NCBI GenBank assembly: GCA_024228935.1
Contig: JAAESX010000210.1
Span: forward strand, 1-64,000
Direction: 5' to 3'
DNA length: 64,000 nt
From: Pseudomonadota bacterium
GTDB taxonomy: Bacteria > Myxococcota_A > UBA796 > CAJQPC01
Shown: positions 55,435 to 63,833 of the stretch, piece by piece
Position numbering within the stretch: position 1 is the first letter of the stretch
How the letters are laid out: every line of letters begins with the position of its first letter
Position numbers and translations under genes: made by a program
Notes under the pieces: generated by a model
What the model saw: the letters and a program-made list of their open reading frames with translations, nothing else
Databases searched by the model: none
Told to the model about the DNA's origin: nothing

Positions 55435-56804
55435 CGGTCGGTGTCAGGCCTCACGAAGCGGGCGACCGCCTCGATGTGGCCGGTCTGCGGGAACAGATCC
55501 ACCGTCCAGACCGCCTCGAGCACCCAGCCTCCCGCCTCGAGGATGGCCCGGTCCCGCGCCAGGCTCGACGGCTTGCACGCGACGTAGACGAGCGTCGACA
55601 GCGGCGCGGCTGCCAGCCAGGCCGAGCACGTGGGGTGCAGGCCGACGCGCGGGGGGTCGACGATGGCGATGTCGGTCGGGCCCAGCTCGGGGAGGACATC
55701 CTCGACCTTGCCGCAGACGTAGGTGACGTCGCGCTCGTTGCGGGCTGCGTTCTGTCGTGCGTCCTCGACCGAGGCCGGGTTGAGCTCGACGCCCAGGACC
55801 TCGGTGAACCGGTCCTGCAGGTACAGCCCGATGGCCCCGGTCCCGCAGTACAGATCCAGCAGCCGGTCGCCGGTGCCCGCGGCCTCGGCGATGGTGGCGT
55901 AGAGCACTTCGGTCGCCCGGGTGTTCGTCTGGAAGAACGCCGTCGCTGAGAGCCGGTAGCGGGTGCCCGCCAGGACCTCGTCGATGTGCTCCGGGCCCCT
56001 CAGGACGCGGTGCAGGCGGCCGATCGCGGCGTCGGCGACGCTCTCGTTCACGAACCACAGGACCCGCGCGTCGAGCCGCTCGGCCAGCGCGACGAGCTCG
56101 TCCTCGCCCTCTTCGGACGCCGTGTAGAACGCGACGAGCCGCTCGCCCGTGGTGGCCTCGCGCAGGACCAGGTGCTTCCAGTAGCCGGTGTGCTCGCGCA
56201 CGCTCCAGGGCTCGAGCGCCGAGGTCTGCAGGTGTGCCCGCACCTCGGCGATGACCGTGTTCAGGCCGGGCGGGACGAGCTCGCAGCGGTCGGTGTCGAC
56301 CACGCGGTCGAAGCGACCGGGGGCGTGGAAGCCCAGCCAGCGTCCGTCGTGGGAGACCCCGGCGTCCTGGTCCGCCTGGGTCAGGTAGCGCTTCACGCCG
56401 AAGCTCAGCTCGACCTTGTTCCGGTAGCCATAGCCGGCGTCGTCGCCGCGCATCGGGTGCACGACCACCGCCTCGTCCAGCTCGCCGAGCGTGTCCAGCA
56501 CCATGTCGTGCTTGGCCTGGCGCTGGGTGGCGAGCGGGGCGTCCTGGAGCGAGCAGCCGCCGCACAGACCGAAGACCGCACACCGGGGCTCGACGGCGTC
56601 GGGGGCGGGCTCGACGATCTCGACGCGCCGCGCGTGGATGACGCCCTTCTTGAGCTTGAACGGCCGCACGTGGACCACGCTCCCGGGAGCGGCGCCGCGC
56701 ACGAGCACGCGCTTGCCTTCGTGCTCTCCGTACGAGCACGACGTGTCGGCGAGTCCGTCGATGCGGACGTCGAAAGGCGGAGTTCGGCGTCGTCGTCGGG
56801 CCAC
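55431..56804 (-). CDS. RlmD/TrmA-family RNA uracil-C5 methyltransferase, Fe-S type
   Basis: A protein of 457 aa from GTG 56804. The N-terminal TRAM domain (DVRIDGLADTSCSYGEHEGKRVLVRGAAPGSVVHVRPF) is followed by an iron-sulfur cluster set CAVFGLCGGCSLQ (C-x5-C-x2-C) and a fourth Cys in VVDTDRCELVPPG. The methyltransferase domain has AFFQTNTRATEVLY, LLDLYCGTGAIGLYL, IVDPPRVGLHP, and the catalytic Cys in LVYVACKPSSLARD (about 410). It makes 5-methyluridine in 23S rRNA (positions 747 or 1939 in E. coli). It is divergent from the membrane protein at 56862. The GTG is chosen as the only start codon before the TRAM domain. Confidence 0.88.
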   Translation of the reverse strand: MARRRRRTPPFDVRIDGLADTSCSYGEHEGKRVLVRGAAPGSVVHVRPFKLKKGVIHARRVEIVEPAPDAVEPRCAVFGLCGGCSLQDAPLATQRQAKHDMVLDTLGELDEAVVVHPMRGDDAGYGYRNKVELSFGVKRYLTQADQDAGVSHDGRWLGFHAPGRFDRVVDTDRCELVPPGLNTVIAEVRAHLQTSALEPWSVREHTGYWKHLVLREATTGERLVAFYTASEEGEDELVALAERLDARVLWFVNESVADAAIGRLHRVLRGPEHIDEVLAGTRYRLSATAFFQTNTRATEVLYATIAEAAGTGDRLLDLYCGTGAIGLYLQDRFTEVLGVELNPASVEDARQNAARNERDVTYVCGKVEDVLPELGPTDIAIVDPPRVGLHPTCSAWLAAAPLSTLVYVACKPSSLARDRAILEAGGWVLEAVWTVDLFPQTGHIEAVARFVRPDTDR

Positions 56805-56849
56805 GGCGGGTCGACTACTGCGCCTGGCGGGCCCTGTCGACGCCGATGC

Positions 56850-56861
56850 TATGGTCCGGGG
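56850..56861 (+). promoter_or_regulatory. Extended -10 box (TGCTATGGT) at a leaderless GTG start
   Basis: TATGGT at 56850-56855, preceded by TGC, lies 6 bases before GTG 56862. The same TGCTAnnGTCCG sequence precedes the SGNH gene at 58660. No ribosome site is present. Confidence 0.5.
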
Positions 56862-58628
56862 GTGCCGGACGCCCCTGCTGCCGCCTCGACACCCGGGATC
56901 GGACACGCTCTGACGCGGCACGCAGCCGGGTCGGCGCTGTTCATGGTCATCGGGCTCCTGACCGTCCGTACCGGACTCTTCGGCGGCCGCGATCTGCTCG
57001 TCGGGGACGTCCACCATCACCCGTACGACAGCGCCTGGATGTTCTCCGGCGTGCACCAGGCGCTGACGACCTGGCCCCCGTCGCTCTCGACCGACCTCAT
57101 CCGCACGCCCGAGCCACTGAGCCTGTTGTCCGTCTTCCCGGACATCGGGAACGGGGTGCTCGCCTTGCCTCTCGTCCAGCTGCTCGGGCCGATGCACGCC
57201 TATGACGTGTGGCAGGCCATCCAGATTGCACTGGCCGGCCTCGCGACCTATGCGCTCGCCTTCGTGCTGACCCGCCGCCACCTGCCGGCGCTCACCGCGG
57301 GGGTGCTGTTCGCTGCCTGTCCGCCCCTGTGGTTCGCCATCGAGTGGGGCGAGGACGACGTCGCGGCGATGTGGGTGCTCCCGGCCTACCTGGCGGTCCT
57401 CTTCCACGCGCTCGACGGACCGGTGACCCCGCGGAGGGCGGTCGCGCCGGCGCTCTGTCTGGCCCTCGTCGGCTGGTTCAACAGCTACTACCTGTTCTTC
57501 TCCGCGACGAGCACGCTCGTCGTGCTCGCGGCGACGATCCCGAGCCGGCGGTCCCAGGACTGGCTCCGACCCGGCGGGCTGTTCGCAGCGCTGGCCACGG
57601 CGGCGTACCTGCCTCGGCTGCTGCTGGGCATCCGGGCGAGTCGGAAGGGGCTCGAAGAGGCGACGTCCCGCGTCGTCTTCGGCCTCGGCGACCTGGTCCA
57701 GAGGAGCCCGCTCTACGACGAGACGAGCTCGCTCGATCTCGCACGCTTCCTGTTGTTCCCGGACCGCTCGACAGGCACCGCGCTGGTCGTCGAGGGCCAC
57801 CTCTACATGGGGCTCTTGGCGCTGGCCCTGGCGGGCGTCGGTCTGACCGTCCCGCGGCTTCGACGCCTGGTCCTGGTCGGAGGCGTCGGCTTCATCCTCG
57901 CGCTCGGGGCCTACCTGTTGTGGGACGGTGCGACGCCGGGCCTCGGGCCGCTCGAGGTCATCCCGCTGCCGGGCGCGGTCCTGACCGCCGTCGTCCCGGC
58001 CATGGAGCGGATGAACCACCCGTTCCGCTGGGTGAACCTGACGTTCGTGGCGGTGGCCGTGCTCGCCGGGGCGGGCATCGGTCGGCTGTCGGCTCGGGCG
58101 CCGCTGTGGGTCCAGGTCCTGGCCTTCGCTGGCCTCACCTGGGGGGTCGTGGTCGAGCGGGCTTGGGCCGCGCGAGAGATCGCGTGCCTGGACGTGGCGA
58201 CGGTCGACGTCGGGATCTGGGCGTCCCATGTCCCCGAGAGCACCCGCCGCGGGATCCTGCACCTGCCGGTCGCCCCCATCGTGGACGGCTGGCCGGACCT
58301 CGAGCGCAACCGACACCACCTCGCCGCGCAGCTCCAGGGCCACGGACGCCCCATCCACATCACCGAGGAGCTTCCGCTGTTCTCGCGCTCACTCCAGGGG
58401 GCCGAGCTGGACGCGCACCTGGCCGAGCTGCTCGCCCAGGACATCGGGGTGGTGGTGCTCGACGAGCAGACCATCCTGGTGGCGGTTGACCTCAGCATGC
58501 CGATGCCCGCGAGCACCGGGAGCCACGTGCCCATCGCGCGGGAGAACCTGACGCGGTGTGGCATCGAGCCCTCGCAGCTGGGGCCGAACGTGACGGGGTG
58601 GGTGCTGCCAGAGAGCTGCGTGGACTGA
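56862..58628 (+). CDS. Polytopic membrane protein, paralogue 1 of GT-C-like pair
   Basis: A protein of 588 aa with about 10-12 membrane helices and an extracytoplasmic C-terminal domain. Conserved with the gene at 59781: VGDVHHHPYDSAWM in the first loop, PLWFAIEWGEDDVAAMW, WFNSYYLFFSATST, GIRASRKGLEEATSRVVFG, DETSSLDLARFLL, VVEGHLYMG, EVIPLPGA and AMERMNHPFRW. The HHP-D loop and acidic E-W-GEDD motif resemble the catalytic loops of GT-C glycosyltransferases or a polyprenyl-linked transferase. No family is assigned by eye. It and its paralogue flank an SGNH hydrolase, suggesting a surface-polymer modification cluster. Confidence 0.7.
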   Translation: MPDAPAAASTPGIGHALTRHAAGSALFMVIGLLTVRTGLFGGRDLLVGDVHHHPYDSAWMFSGVHQALTTWPPSLSTDLIRTPEPLSLLSVFPDIGNGVLALPLVQLLGPMHAYDVWQAIQIALAGLATYALAFVLTRRHLPALTAGVLFAACPPLWFAIEWGEDDVAAMWVLPAYLAVLFHALDGPVTPRRAVAPALCLALVGWFNSYYLFFSATSTLVVLAATIPSRRSQDWLRPGGLFAALATAAYLPRLLLGIRASRKGLEEATSRVVFGLGDLVQRSPLYDETSSLDLARFLLFPDRSTGTALVVEGHLYMGLLALALAGVGLTVPRLRRLVLVGGVGFILALGAYLLWDGATPGLGPLEVIPLPGAVLTAVVPAMERMNHPFRWVNLTFVAVAVLAGAGIGRLSARAPLWVQVLAFAGLTWGVVVERAWAAREIACLDVATVDVGIWASHVPESTRRGILHLPVAPIVDGWPDLERNRHHLAAQLQGHGRPIHITEELPLFSRSLQGAELDAHLAELLAQDIGVVVLDEQTILVAVDLSMPMPASTGSHVPIARENLTRCGIEPSQLGPNVTGWVLPESCVD

Positions 58629-58646
58629 GCTCGCCCGGCTGCGTGC

Positions 58647-58659
58647 TACCGTCCGTGCC
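58647..58659 (+). promoter_or_regulatory. Extended -10 box (TGCTACCGT) at a leaderless GTG start
   Basis: TACCGT at 58647-58652 follows TGC and lies 7 bases before GTG 58660. It closely resembles the element at 56850-56861, which supports GTG 58660 rather than the ATG at 58684. Confidence 0.45.
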
Positions 58660-59784
58660 GTGGCCAGCGCCCCCGCTCACCCCATGCGACGCTGGATCGG
58701 CCGCGTCGGACTCGTCCTGGGTGGGGTCCTGTTGGGGCTCGTGGCCTCGGAGATCACGGCCCGTGTCATCGCCCCACCCGGCGGCGCCCACCTGCTCTTC
58801 GATGCCCCGCTCGGCGAGCCCGACAACCTCGTCCAGCCTGACCGCGAGCTGAACACGGCCCTGCGTCCGGGCTTCTCGGGCGAGGAGATCCTGCCCGGGG
58901 TGCGGGTCGACCTGCGGGTGAACACCCTCGGTCTACGGGGGCCCGAGCTCGGGGAGCGAGGCGACGCCCGCCGCATCCTCACCATCGGCGACTCGTTCAC
59001 GCTGGCCGCCCAGGTCGCCGAGTCGGACACGTTCCAGAGCGTGCTCGCGCAGGAGACGGGGGCCGAGGTCTTCAATGGCGGCGTGGACGGGGACTCGACC
59101 TGGCAGTCGACCCGCCGCTACCTGCGCGTCGAGAAGCTCATCGAGCCCGATGTCGTCGTGCTGGTCTACTTCACGGGCAACGACCCGCTGGACAACGAGC
59201 GCTTCCGGCCCGGGCCGATGGACCCCGACCCGAAGCCGGCCACCGCCCAGCCGCTCGACGAGATGCCGCCTCGCCTCGGGGGCTGGGAACGGACGCTGTT
59301 CCGGCACTCGTTCGTCTACGCGCAGTGGCGTGTGTGGGACAAGCAGCGGTCCACCCCGACGCAGGGGCCGGCCATCGACCGGTGGCGCAGTGAGGTCGAG
59401 CTGTTCACCGACCAGGGACGCATGACCCGCGAGCGGCTGCTGCCTCGGACCGAGCGCGCGCTCATCGAGCTGCGGGACCTGACCAAGGCGGCCGGCGACG
59501 AGCTGGTCGTGGCCATCGCGCCACCGGTCTTCGTGGTCGACCAGGCGCGCCTGGACCCCACGCTCGAGCTGGTCGGACTCCAGGCCGGCACCGGGCAGCC
59601 CGACGCCCTGCGCGACGACCTGGTCGGCATCCTGGACCGCATCGGGGTGACGGCCTGCGACCTGACGCCGGGCCTGCGAGAGAGCCAGGACGCCGGCGAG
59701 TCCCCCTACCTCCAGTACGACGGACACTGGGCGCCCGACGGCCATCGCGCGGTGGGCGAGTCGCTGGCGGGGTGTCTGGAGTGA
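58660..59784 (+). CDS. Membrane-anchored SGNH/GDSL hydrolase
   Basis: A protein of 374 aa with an N-terminal membrane helix (WIGRVGLVLGGVLLGLVASEI). The SGNH blocks are: ILTIGDSFTLAAQ (Ser about 111), VFNGGVDGDSTWQ (Gly), VLVYFTGNDPLDN (Asn), and LQYDGHWAPDGHRAVG (Asp-His, about 353). The NxLGLRGPE element before the domain (LRVNTLGLRGPEL) is common in the AlgX/DltE-like and acyltransferase-associated SGNH enzymes. It probably removes or transfers acyl groups on a surface polysaccharide in the periplasm. Its stop overlaps the GTG start of the second membrane paralogue (GTGA). Confidence 0.85.
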   Translation: MASAPAHPMRRWIGRVGLVLGGVLLGLVASEITARVIAPPGGAHLLFDAPLGEPDNLVQPDRELNTALRPGFSGEEILPGVRVDLRVNTLGLRGPELGERGDARRILTIGDSFTLAAQVAESDTFQSVLAQETGAEVFNGGVDGDSTWQSTRRYLRVEKLIEPDVVVLVYFTGNDPLDNERFRPGPMDPDPKPATAQPLDEMPPRLGGWERTLFRHSFVYAQWRVWDKQRSTPTQGPAIDRWRSEVELFTDQGRMTRERLLPRTERALIELRDLTKAAGDELVVAIAPPVFVVDQARLDPTLELVGLQAGTGQPDALRDDLVGILDRIGVTACDLTPGLRESQDAGESPYLQYDGHWAPDGHRAVGESLAGCLE

Positions 59785-61553
59785 CACCGTGGCGTCGCCG
59801 GCTCGCGCACGCAGCGGCCACGTTGTTGTTCGCGGTGGCTGGGATGCTGACCGTGCGCGGCGGCCTGTTCGGTGGCGAGCACGCGCTGGTCGGGGACGTC
59901 CAGCACCACCCGTTCGACAGCGCGTGGCTCTACGCGGGGGTGCACGAGGCGCTGAGCCAGGCTTCGCCGTCGTTCCGGACCGGCTTGCTCCTGACGCCTC
60001 AGCCGCTCGACCTGCTCGACACCTTCGCCGACGTGGGGAACCCGGTCCTGGCGTCCCCGCTGGTCGCGCTCATCGGGGCGCTGCACGCCTACGACGTCTA
60101 CCAGGCGTTCCAGGTCTTCGCGGCGGGCCTGGCGACCTATGCGCTCTCGTTCACGCTGACCCGTCGGCACTGGCCGGCGCTGGCGGCCGGGCTCCTGTTC
60201 TGTGTGGCGTCGCCGATCTGGTTCGCCATCGAGTGGGGTGAAGACGACGTCGCCGCGATGTGGCTGCTGCCGGCGTACCTCGCGTTCCTGTTCCGGGCCC
60301 TCGGCACCGAGGGCTCGCCGCCCTGGAAGGCCGCCATCCCACCGGCGCTCTTCATCGCGTTCATCGGCTACTTCAACAGCTACTACCTGTATTTTTCGGC
60401 CACCTCGACCATCCTGGTGGGCCTGACGTGCCTGGCGCGAGCCCGGCAGGACGTCGCTGGCTGGGCGCGTTTCGGTGGCGTCTACGGGGTGACCGCGGCG
60501 CTGGCCTACATCCCCCGGATGATCCTCGGCGTGCGGCCCTCTCGAAAGGGGACCGAGGAGGCGACCTCGCGGGTGTTCTTCGGCGTCGAGGACCTGCTCC
60601 ACGAGAACCCGCTGTGGGACGAGACCAGCTCGCTGGACCTCAGCCGGTTCCTGCTGCACCCGCCGTCGCCCCCCGACGGTGGCTACGCGCTGGTGACCGA
60701 GGGGCACCTGTACATCGGGCTCGGCGTCCTGGTGCTGGCCGCGGTCGGACTGACCGTGCCTGCAGCGCGTCGCATCGGCCTGTTGGTGGTGATGGGGGTG
60801 GCGTTCGTCTTCGCATGCGGCGCCTATCTGCTCTGGGACATGCAGACGCTGGACGTCGGTGGCCTCGAGGTCATTCCGCTGCCCGGCGGACTGGCGACCG
60901 CGGTGCTCCCGGGCATGGAGCGGATGAACCACCCGTTCCGCTGGGCCATCCTGACGTTCGCGGGGGCGGCCGTCCTGGCGGGCTCGGGGGCGATGCGGAT
61001 CGCCGAGTGGATGCGAGCGCCCGTGTGGCTCCAGCCCATCCTCGCGGGCGGGCTGGTGTGGGGCGCCCTGCTGGACCGCGTGTGGGCGACGCCGAGCATC
61101 GCCTACCTGGACGTCGCGAGCCCCAACACCGGCAACTGGCCGTACGAGCTGCCCGAGACCGAGCGCGCGGGCGTGCTGCACCTCCCGATCCAGACCAAGG
61201 AGGTCTCCTGGGTCGACCTGGAGCCGTGCCGCTACCACCGCATCCTGCAGCTGCTGGCGCACAAGCGGCCGATCTACGTGCTCGAGGCCTATCCCCTGGC
61301 CGAGGGCGAGCTCTCCATCGACGAGATCGAGGCCGAGCTGGCCAGCCTCGTCGACATGGGTGTCGGGCTCGTGCTGTTGGACGACCACGCCGAGCAGCAG
61401 GCGATGGGGGTCGGCGCTCCGCTGCCGCACACGGTCCGCGAGCAGACGAAGCTGGCGCGTCAGAACCTGACTGCGTGTGGCCTCGAGCCGGTCGTCCTGG
61501 ACCCACGCGTCGAGGCCTGGATCGTGCCGGACGAGCCGAGCTGCCCGCGCTGA
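59781..61553 (+). CDS. Polytopic membrane protein, paralogue 2 of GT-C-like pair
   Basis: A protein of 590 aa. It starts GTG 59781 in a GTGA overlap with the SGNH gene (GTG 59772 is possible). It is similar over its whole length to the protein at 56862: VGDVQHHPFDSAWL, WFAIEWGEDDVAAMW (identical), YFNSYYLYFSATST, RPSRKGTEEATSRVFFG, DETSSLDLSRFLL, EVIPLPGGLATAVLPGMERMNHPFRW. The motifs that are strictly shared mark the probable active site. The C-terminal domain after the last helix differs more. The paralogues arose by duplication around or after the SGNH gene's insertion. Function unknown, probably a glycosyl or phospho-transferase. Confidence 0.7.
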   Translation: MTPWRRRLAHAAATLLFAVAGMLTVRGGLFGGEHALVGDVQHHPFDSAWLYAGVHEALSQASPSFRTGLLLTPQPLDLLDTFADVGNPVLASPLVALIGALHAYDVYQAFQVFAAGLATYALSFTLTRRHWPALAAGLLFCVASPIWFAIEWGEDDVAAMWLLPAYLAFLFRALGTEGSPPWKAAIPPALFIAFIGYFNSYYLYFSATSTILVGLTCLARARQDVAGWARFGGVYGVTAALAYIPRMILGVRPSRKGTEEATSRVFFGVEDLLHENPLWDETSSLDLSRFLLHPPSPPDGGYALVTEGHLYIGLGVLVLAAVGLTVPAARRIGLLVVMGVAFVFACGAYLLWDMQTLDVGGLEVIPLPGGLATAVLPGMERMNHPFRWAILTFAGAAVLAGSGAMRIAEWMRAPVWLQPILAGGLVWGALLDRVWATPSIAYLDVASPNTGNWPYELPETERAGVLHLPIQTKEVSWVDLEPCRYHRILQLLAHKRPIYVLEAYPLAEGELSIDEIEAELASLVDMGVGLVLLDDHAEQQAMGVGAPLPHTVREQTKLARQNLTACGLEPVVLDPRVEAWIVPDEPSCPR

Positions 61554-61560
61554 CTCGGGG

Positions 61561-63207
61561 TCAGGGTTGGCGGGGGATGTGCAGGAACGTGATGGTCTCG
61601 TTGTGCGTCTGCACCTGGTGGTCCACCGGGAAGCTCTGGAGCGCCCACAGGTCCATGGCGATGCGGGGCTCGGGCACGCGCCGGGGGTCGGGCCGGCCCT
61701 CGACCAGGTAGAGGATGGGTCCCTCGCCCGGACAGTCCTGGCGGGCCTCGGTGATGCAGCCCTCGAAGGCGGCGGTCGAGGCCTCGCTGGGACAGTCGGC
61801 CAGCAGGCACTGGCGCAGCCCGGCGTAGGCCAGGGCCTCGCGCTGCAGGCTGATGACGTAGGTGCGCTCGGGCAGTGTGGCCAGATCCCGACCCAGGTCC
61901 ATCTGGACGCGGTCACCGGGCTCGATCGCCGGGGTGAGCACCATCTTCATGCCGAGCGGGGGATCCCGCAGCACGTCCACGCCGACGACGGCGCCGACCA
62001 CGATGCCCAGGACGCCGGTCGCCCACGTGGGCAGCGCGCGCTCGACCAGCGCGAAGATCGACGCCAGACCGCGGAACAGGAACAGCAGGTACAGCGGCGC
62101 GAAGTTGTAGAGGTACCGGTCCTCGGCCTGGGCGGCGGCCAGCGCTACGAGGGGGGCGAGAGCGGTCGCGAGCGGGAGCCCGGTCACCAGGCTGCCGAGC
62201 CAGGCCTGGCGCGTCTTGAGCGAGCCCTTGGCCAGGCCGGGGCCCCAGATGCCGATCCAGGGCAGCAACAGCGCGAGCGCCCACGGGATGAGCCGGGGCT
62301 TGTGCGTGGGCAGCACCCGGGTGACCACGTCGGTGACGGCCGTCCCGAGTCCCCCGACGACCACCGCCGCCGCGTCGGCCAGGTGCCGCAGGGCGGTCTC
62401 CTGGTCCGGGTTGGCCGTGTTCTTCTGGACGATGCCCTCGGCGAACACCGTCAGCAGCTCGCTCGTGGGGATGGTCGGGTACCAGCTGAAGACGGCGACG
62501 ACGGCTGCCACGACGCCGGCCAAGTACAGCCCGGCGGTCACCGCGCGCTTGCCGGGCTCGGCGAGGGCGGCCGCGAGCAGCGCCCCGCAGATGGGGAACC
62601 CGAGCGTGCTCAGGTGGCCGATGGCGCACATCCCGCCGATGACCCCCGCGACGACGGCGACCCAGCGCGCCTTCCCGGCGAAGCTCGCAGTCACCAACAG
62701 GAGCGGCACCGCCATCGCGACGAACGCGTCGATGCCGAAGTGGCTGGCGGTGAAGGCCATGTGCATCGTGGCGGTCGCGGCGGCCGCGGCAGCGAACGCC
62801 AGCCCGCCCAGTCCGGCTCGTCGCCCCAGCGCGTAGATGGCGGCGATGAACGTGAACGACACCAGGTGGTTCACCAGGTGGCCGGCCAGCACCACGTCGT
62901 CCAGCCCGAGCCACATCACGATGGCCGTCAGGATGGTCCAGGTGGGCATCCGGTGGGGATCGATGTCCGCCAGGTTCCCGCCGGCGAGACCGCGCGCTGC
63001 CGCCGCCCACGGGCCGGCGTCCGGACCGGACAGGTACAGATCGAACTGCGAGGCCCACGCCGGGGCGCCCTCTCCGGCGTGCCCCATCGCCCAGCGAGGC
63101 TGGAGCCAGGCACGGAAGCCGAACAGGACGGCCAGGGCGGCGATGTCGCCCAGCACCCACCACGGTGCCCGCTTCAGCCGGCCCCACGGTGTGGGTGCGT
63201 CGGTCAC
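61561..63207 (-). CDS. Polytopic membrane protein, glycosyltransferase-39-like
   Basis: A protein of 548 aa with about 10-12 helices. The first periplasmic loop holds QFDLYLSGPDAGPWAAAARGLAGGNLADIDPHRMPTW, a D-rich loop with a W at the second helix, like the ArnT/PMT acceptor loop. A later loop has QKNTANPDQETALRHL. A C-terminal soluble domain with cysteine pairs (RQCLLADCPSEAST, GCITEARQDCPGEG) is extracytoplasmic. It starts GTG, overlapping the stop of the YceI gene by one base, and is convergent with the paralogue pair. It likely adds a sugar from a lipid donor to an envelope component. No close family is named. Confidence 0.65.
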   Translation of the reverse strand: MTDAPTPWGRLKRAPWWVLGDIAALAVLFGFRAWLQPRWAMGHAGEGAPAWASQFDLYLSGPDAGPWAAAARGLAGGNLADIDPHRMPTWTILTAIVMWLGLDDVVLAGHLVNHLVSFTFIAAIYALGRRAGLGGLAFAAAAAATATMHMAFTASHFGIDAFVAMAVPLLLVTASFAGKARWVAVVAGVIGGMCAIGHLSTLGFPICGALLAAALAEPGKRAVTAGLYLAGVVAAVVAVFSWYPTIPTSELLTVFAEGIVQKNTANPDQETALRHLADAAAVVVGGLGTAVTDVVTRVLPTHKPRLIPWALALLLPWIGIWGPGLAKGSLKTRQAWLGSLVTGLPLATALAPLVALAAAQAEDRYLYNFAPLYLLFLFRGLASIFALVERALPTWATGVLGIVVGAVVGVDVLRDPPLGMKMVLTPAIEPGDRVQMDLGRDLATLPERTYVISLQREALAYAGLRQCLLADCPSEASTAAFEGCITEARQDCPGEGPILYLVEGRPDPRRVPEPRIAMDLWALQSFPVDHQVQTHNETITFLHIPRQP

Positions 63208-63821
63208 TACTCGGGCTTGCCGTGGATATCGACGACGAGCGTCATCTTGTCCTGGTTCTTCAGCGCGCCGAAGCCGGCGGAGAACGGCGGCATGCCGAAC
63301 TGGCTCGAGGTGATCTTCGTGTTGCCCTTGGCCGAGAAGTTCACGCTGTCGGCCTTCACGGACATCGGCAGTGTCAGACTCTGCGAGGTGCCGTGGATGG
63401 TCATGTCGCCGGTGACCGTCGTGCGGTTCTCGCCGAGCTCACAGCCCGTCAGCTTCCACGTGATGGTCGTGTACTTGCTGACCCCGAGCACGTCGTCGTC
63501 CAGCATCGCGTCGCGGATGTCGGCGCGCTCGCCCTCGGAGGGGAAGGTGTCGTAGCCCAGCCGCTTGCGGATGCTCTCCTCGTCCACCACGAGCTTGTCG
63601 ACGGGGACGGTGATGTCCATCGCGCAGGCGGCGGGGTCCTCGGGGTCCCAGGTCGCGGTGCCCGTCCAGCCGGCGGCCTGGACGACGTGGTCGTGGGCCA
63701 GTGCCTGGGCGATGGTCGTCGGGTCCTTGTAGACTTGGACGTACAGCGAGCCCTTCAGGCTGTAGGTGACGGGGGCCGCCTCGACGGACGAGGCGAAGAG
63801 CGGAAGGAGGAGAGTCATCAT
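63207..63821 (-). CDS. YceI-family periplasmic protein
   Basis: A protein of 204 aa with a signal peptide (MMTLLLPLFASSVEAAP). The YceI lipocalin domain has YSLKGSLYVQVYKD, LAHDHVVQAAGWTGTATWD, MDITVPVDKLVVDEE, AMLDDDVLGVSKYTTITWKLTG, TVTGDMTIHGTSQSLTLPMSVKAD and QFGMPPFSAGFGALKNQDKMTLVVDI. It is longer at the N-terminal strands than the homologue at 25659. It binds lipid-like ligands by family knowledge. It has a leaderless-type box (TAGAAC) 6 bases before the first ATG, and that TAG is also the stop of the gene upstream. Confidence 0.87.
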   Translation of the reverse strand: MMTLLLPLFASSVEAAPVTYSLKGSLYVQVYKDPTTIAQALAHDHVVQAAGWTGTATWDPEDPAACAMDITVPVDKLVVDEESIRKRLGYDTFPSEGERADIRDAMLDDDVLGVSKYTTITWKLTGCELGENRTTVTGDMTIHGTSQSLTLPMSVKADSVNFSAKGNTKITSSQFGMPPFSAGFGALKNQDKMTLVVDIHGKPE

Positions 63822-63833
63822 GCGTGCGTTCTA
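63822..63833 (-). promoter_or_regulatory. TAnnnC-type -10 box at a leaderless ATG start
   Basis: TAGAAC (63833-63828) lies 6 bases before the ATG at 63821 on the minus strand, with no ribosome site between. It is weaker than the other boxes because the last base is C. Confidence 0.35.
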
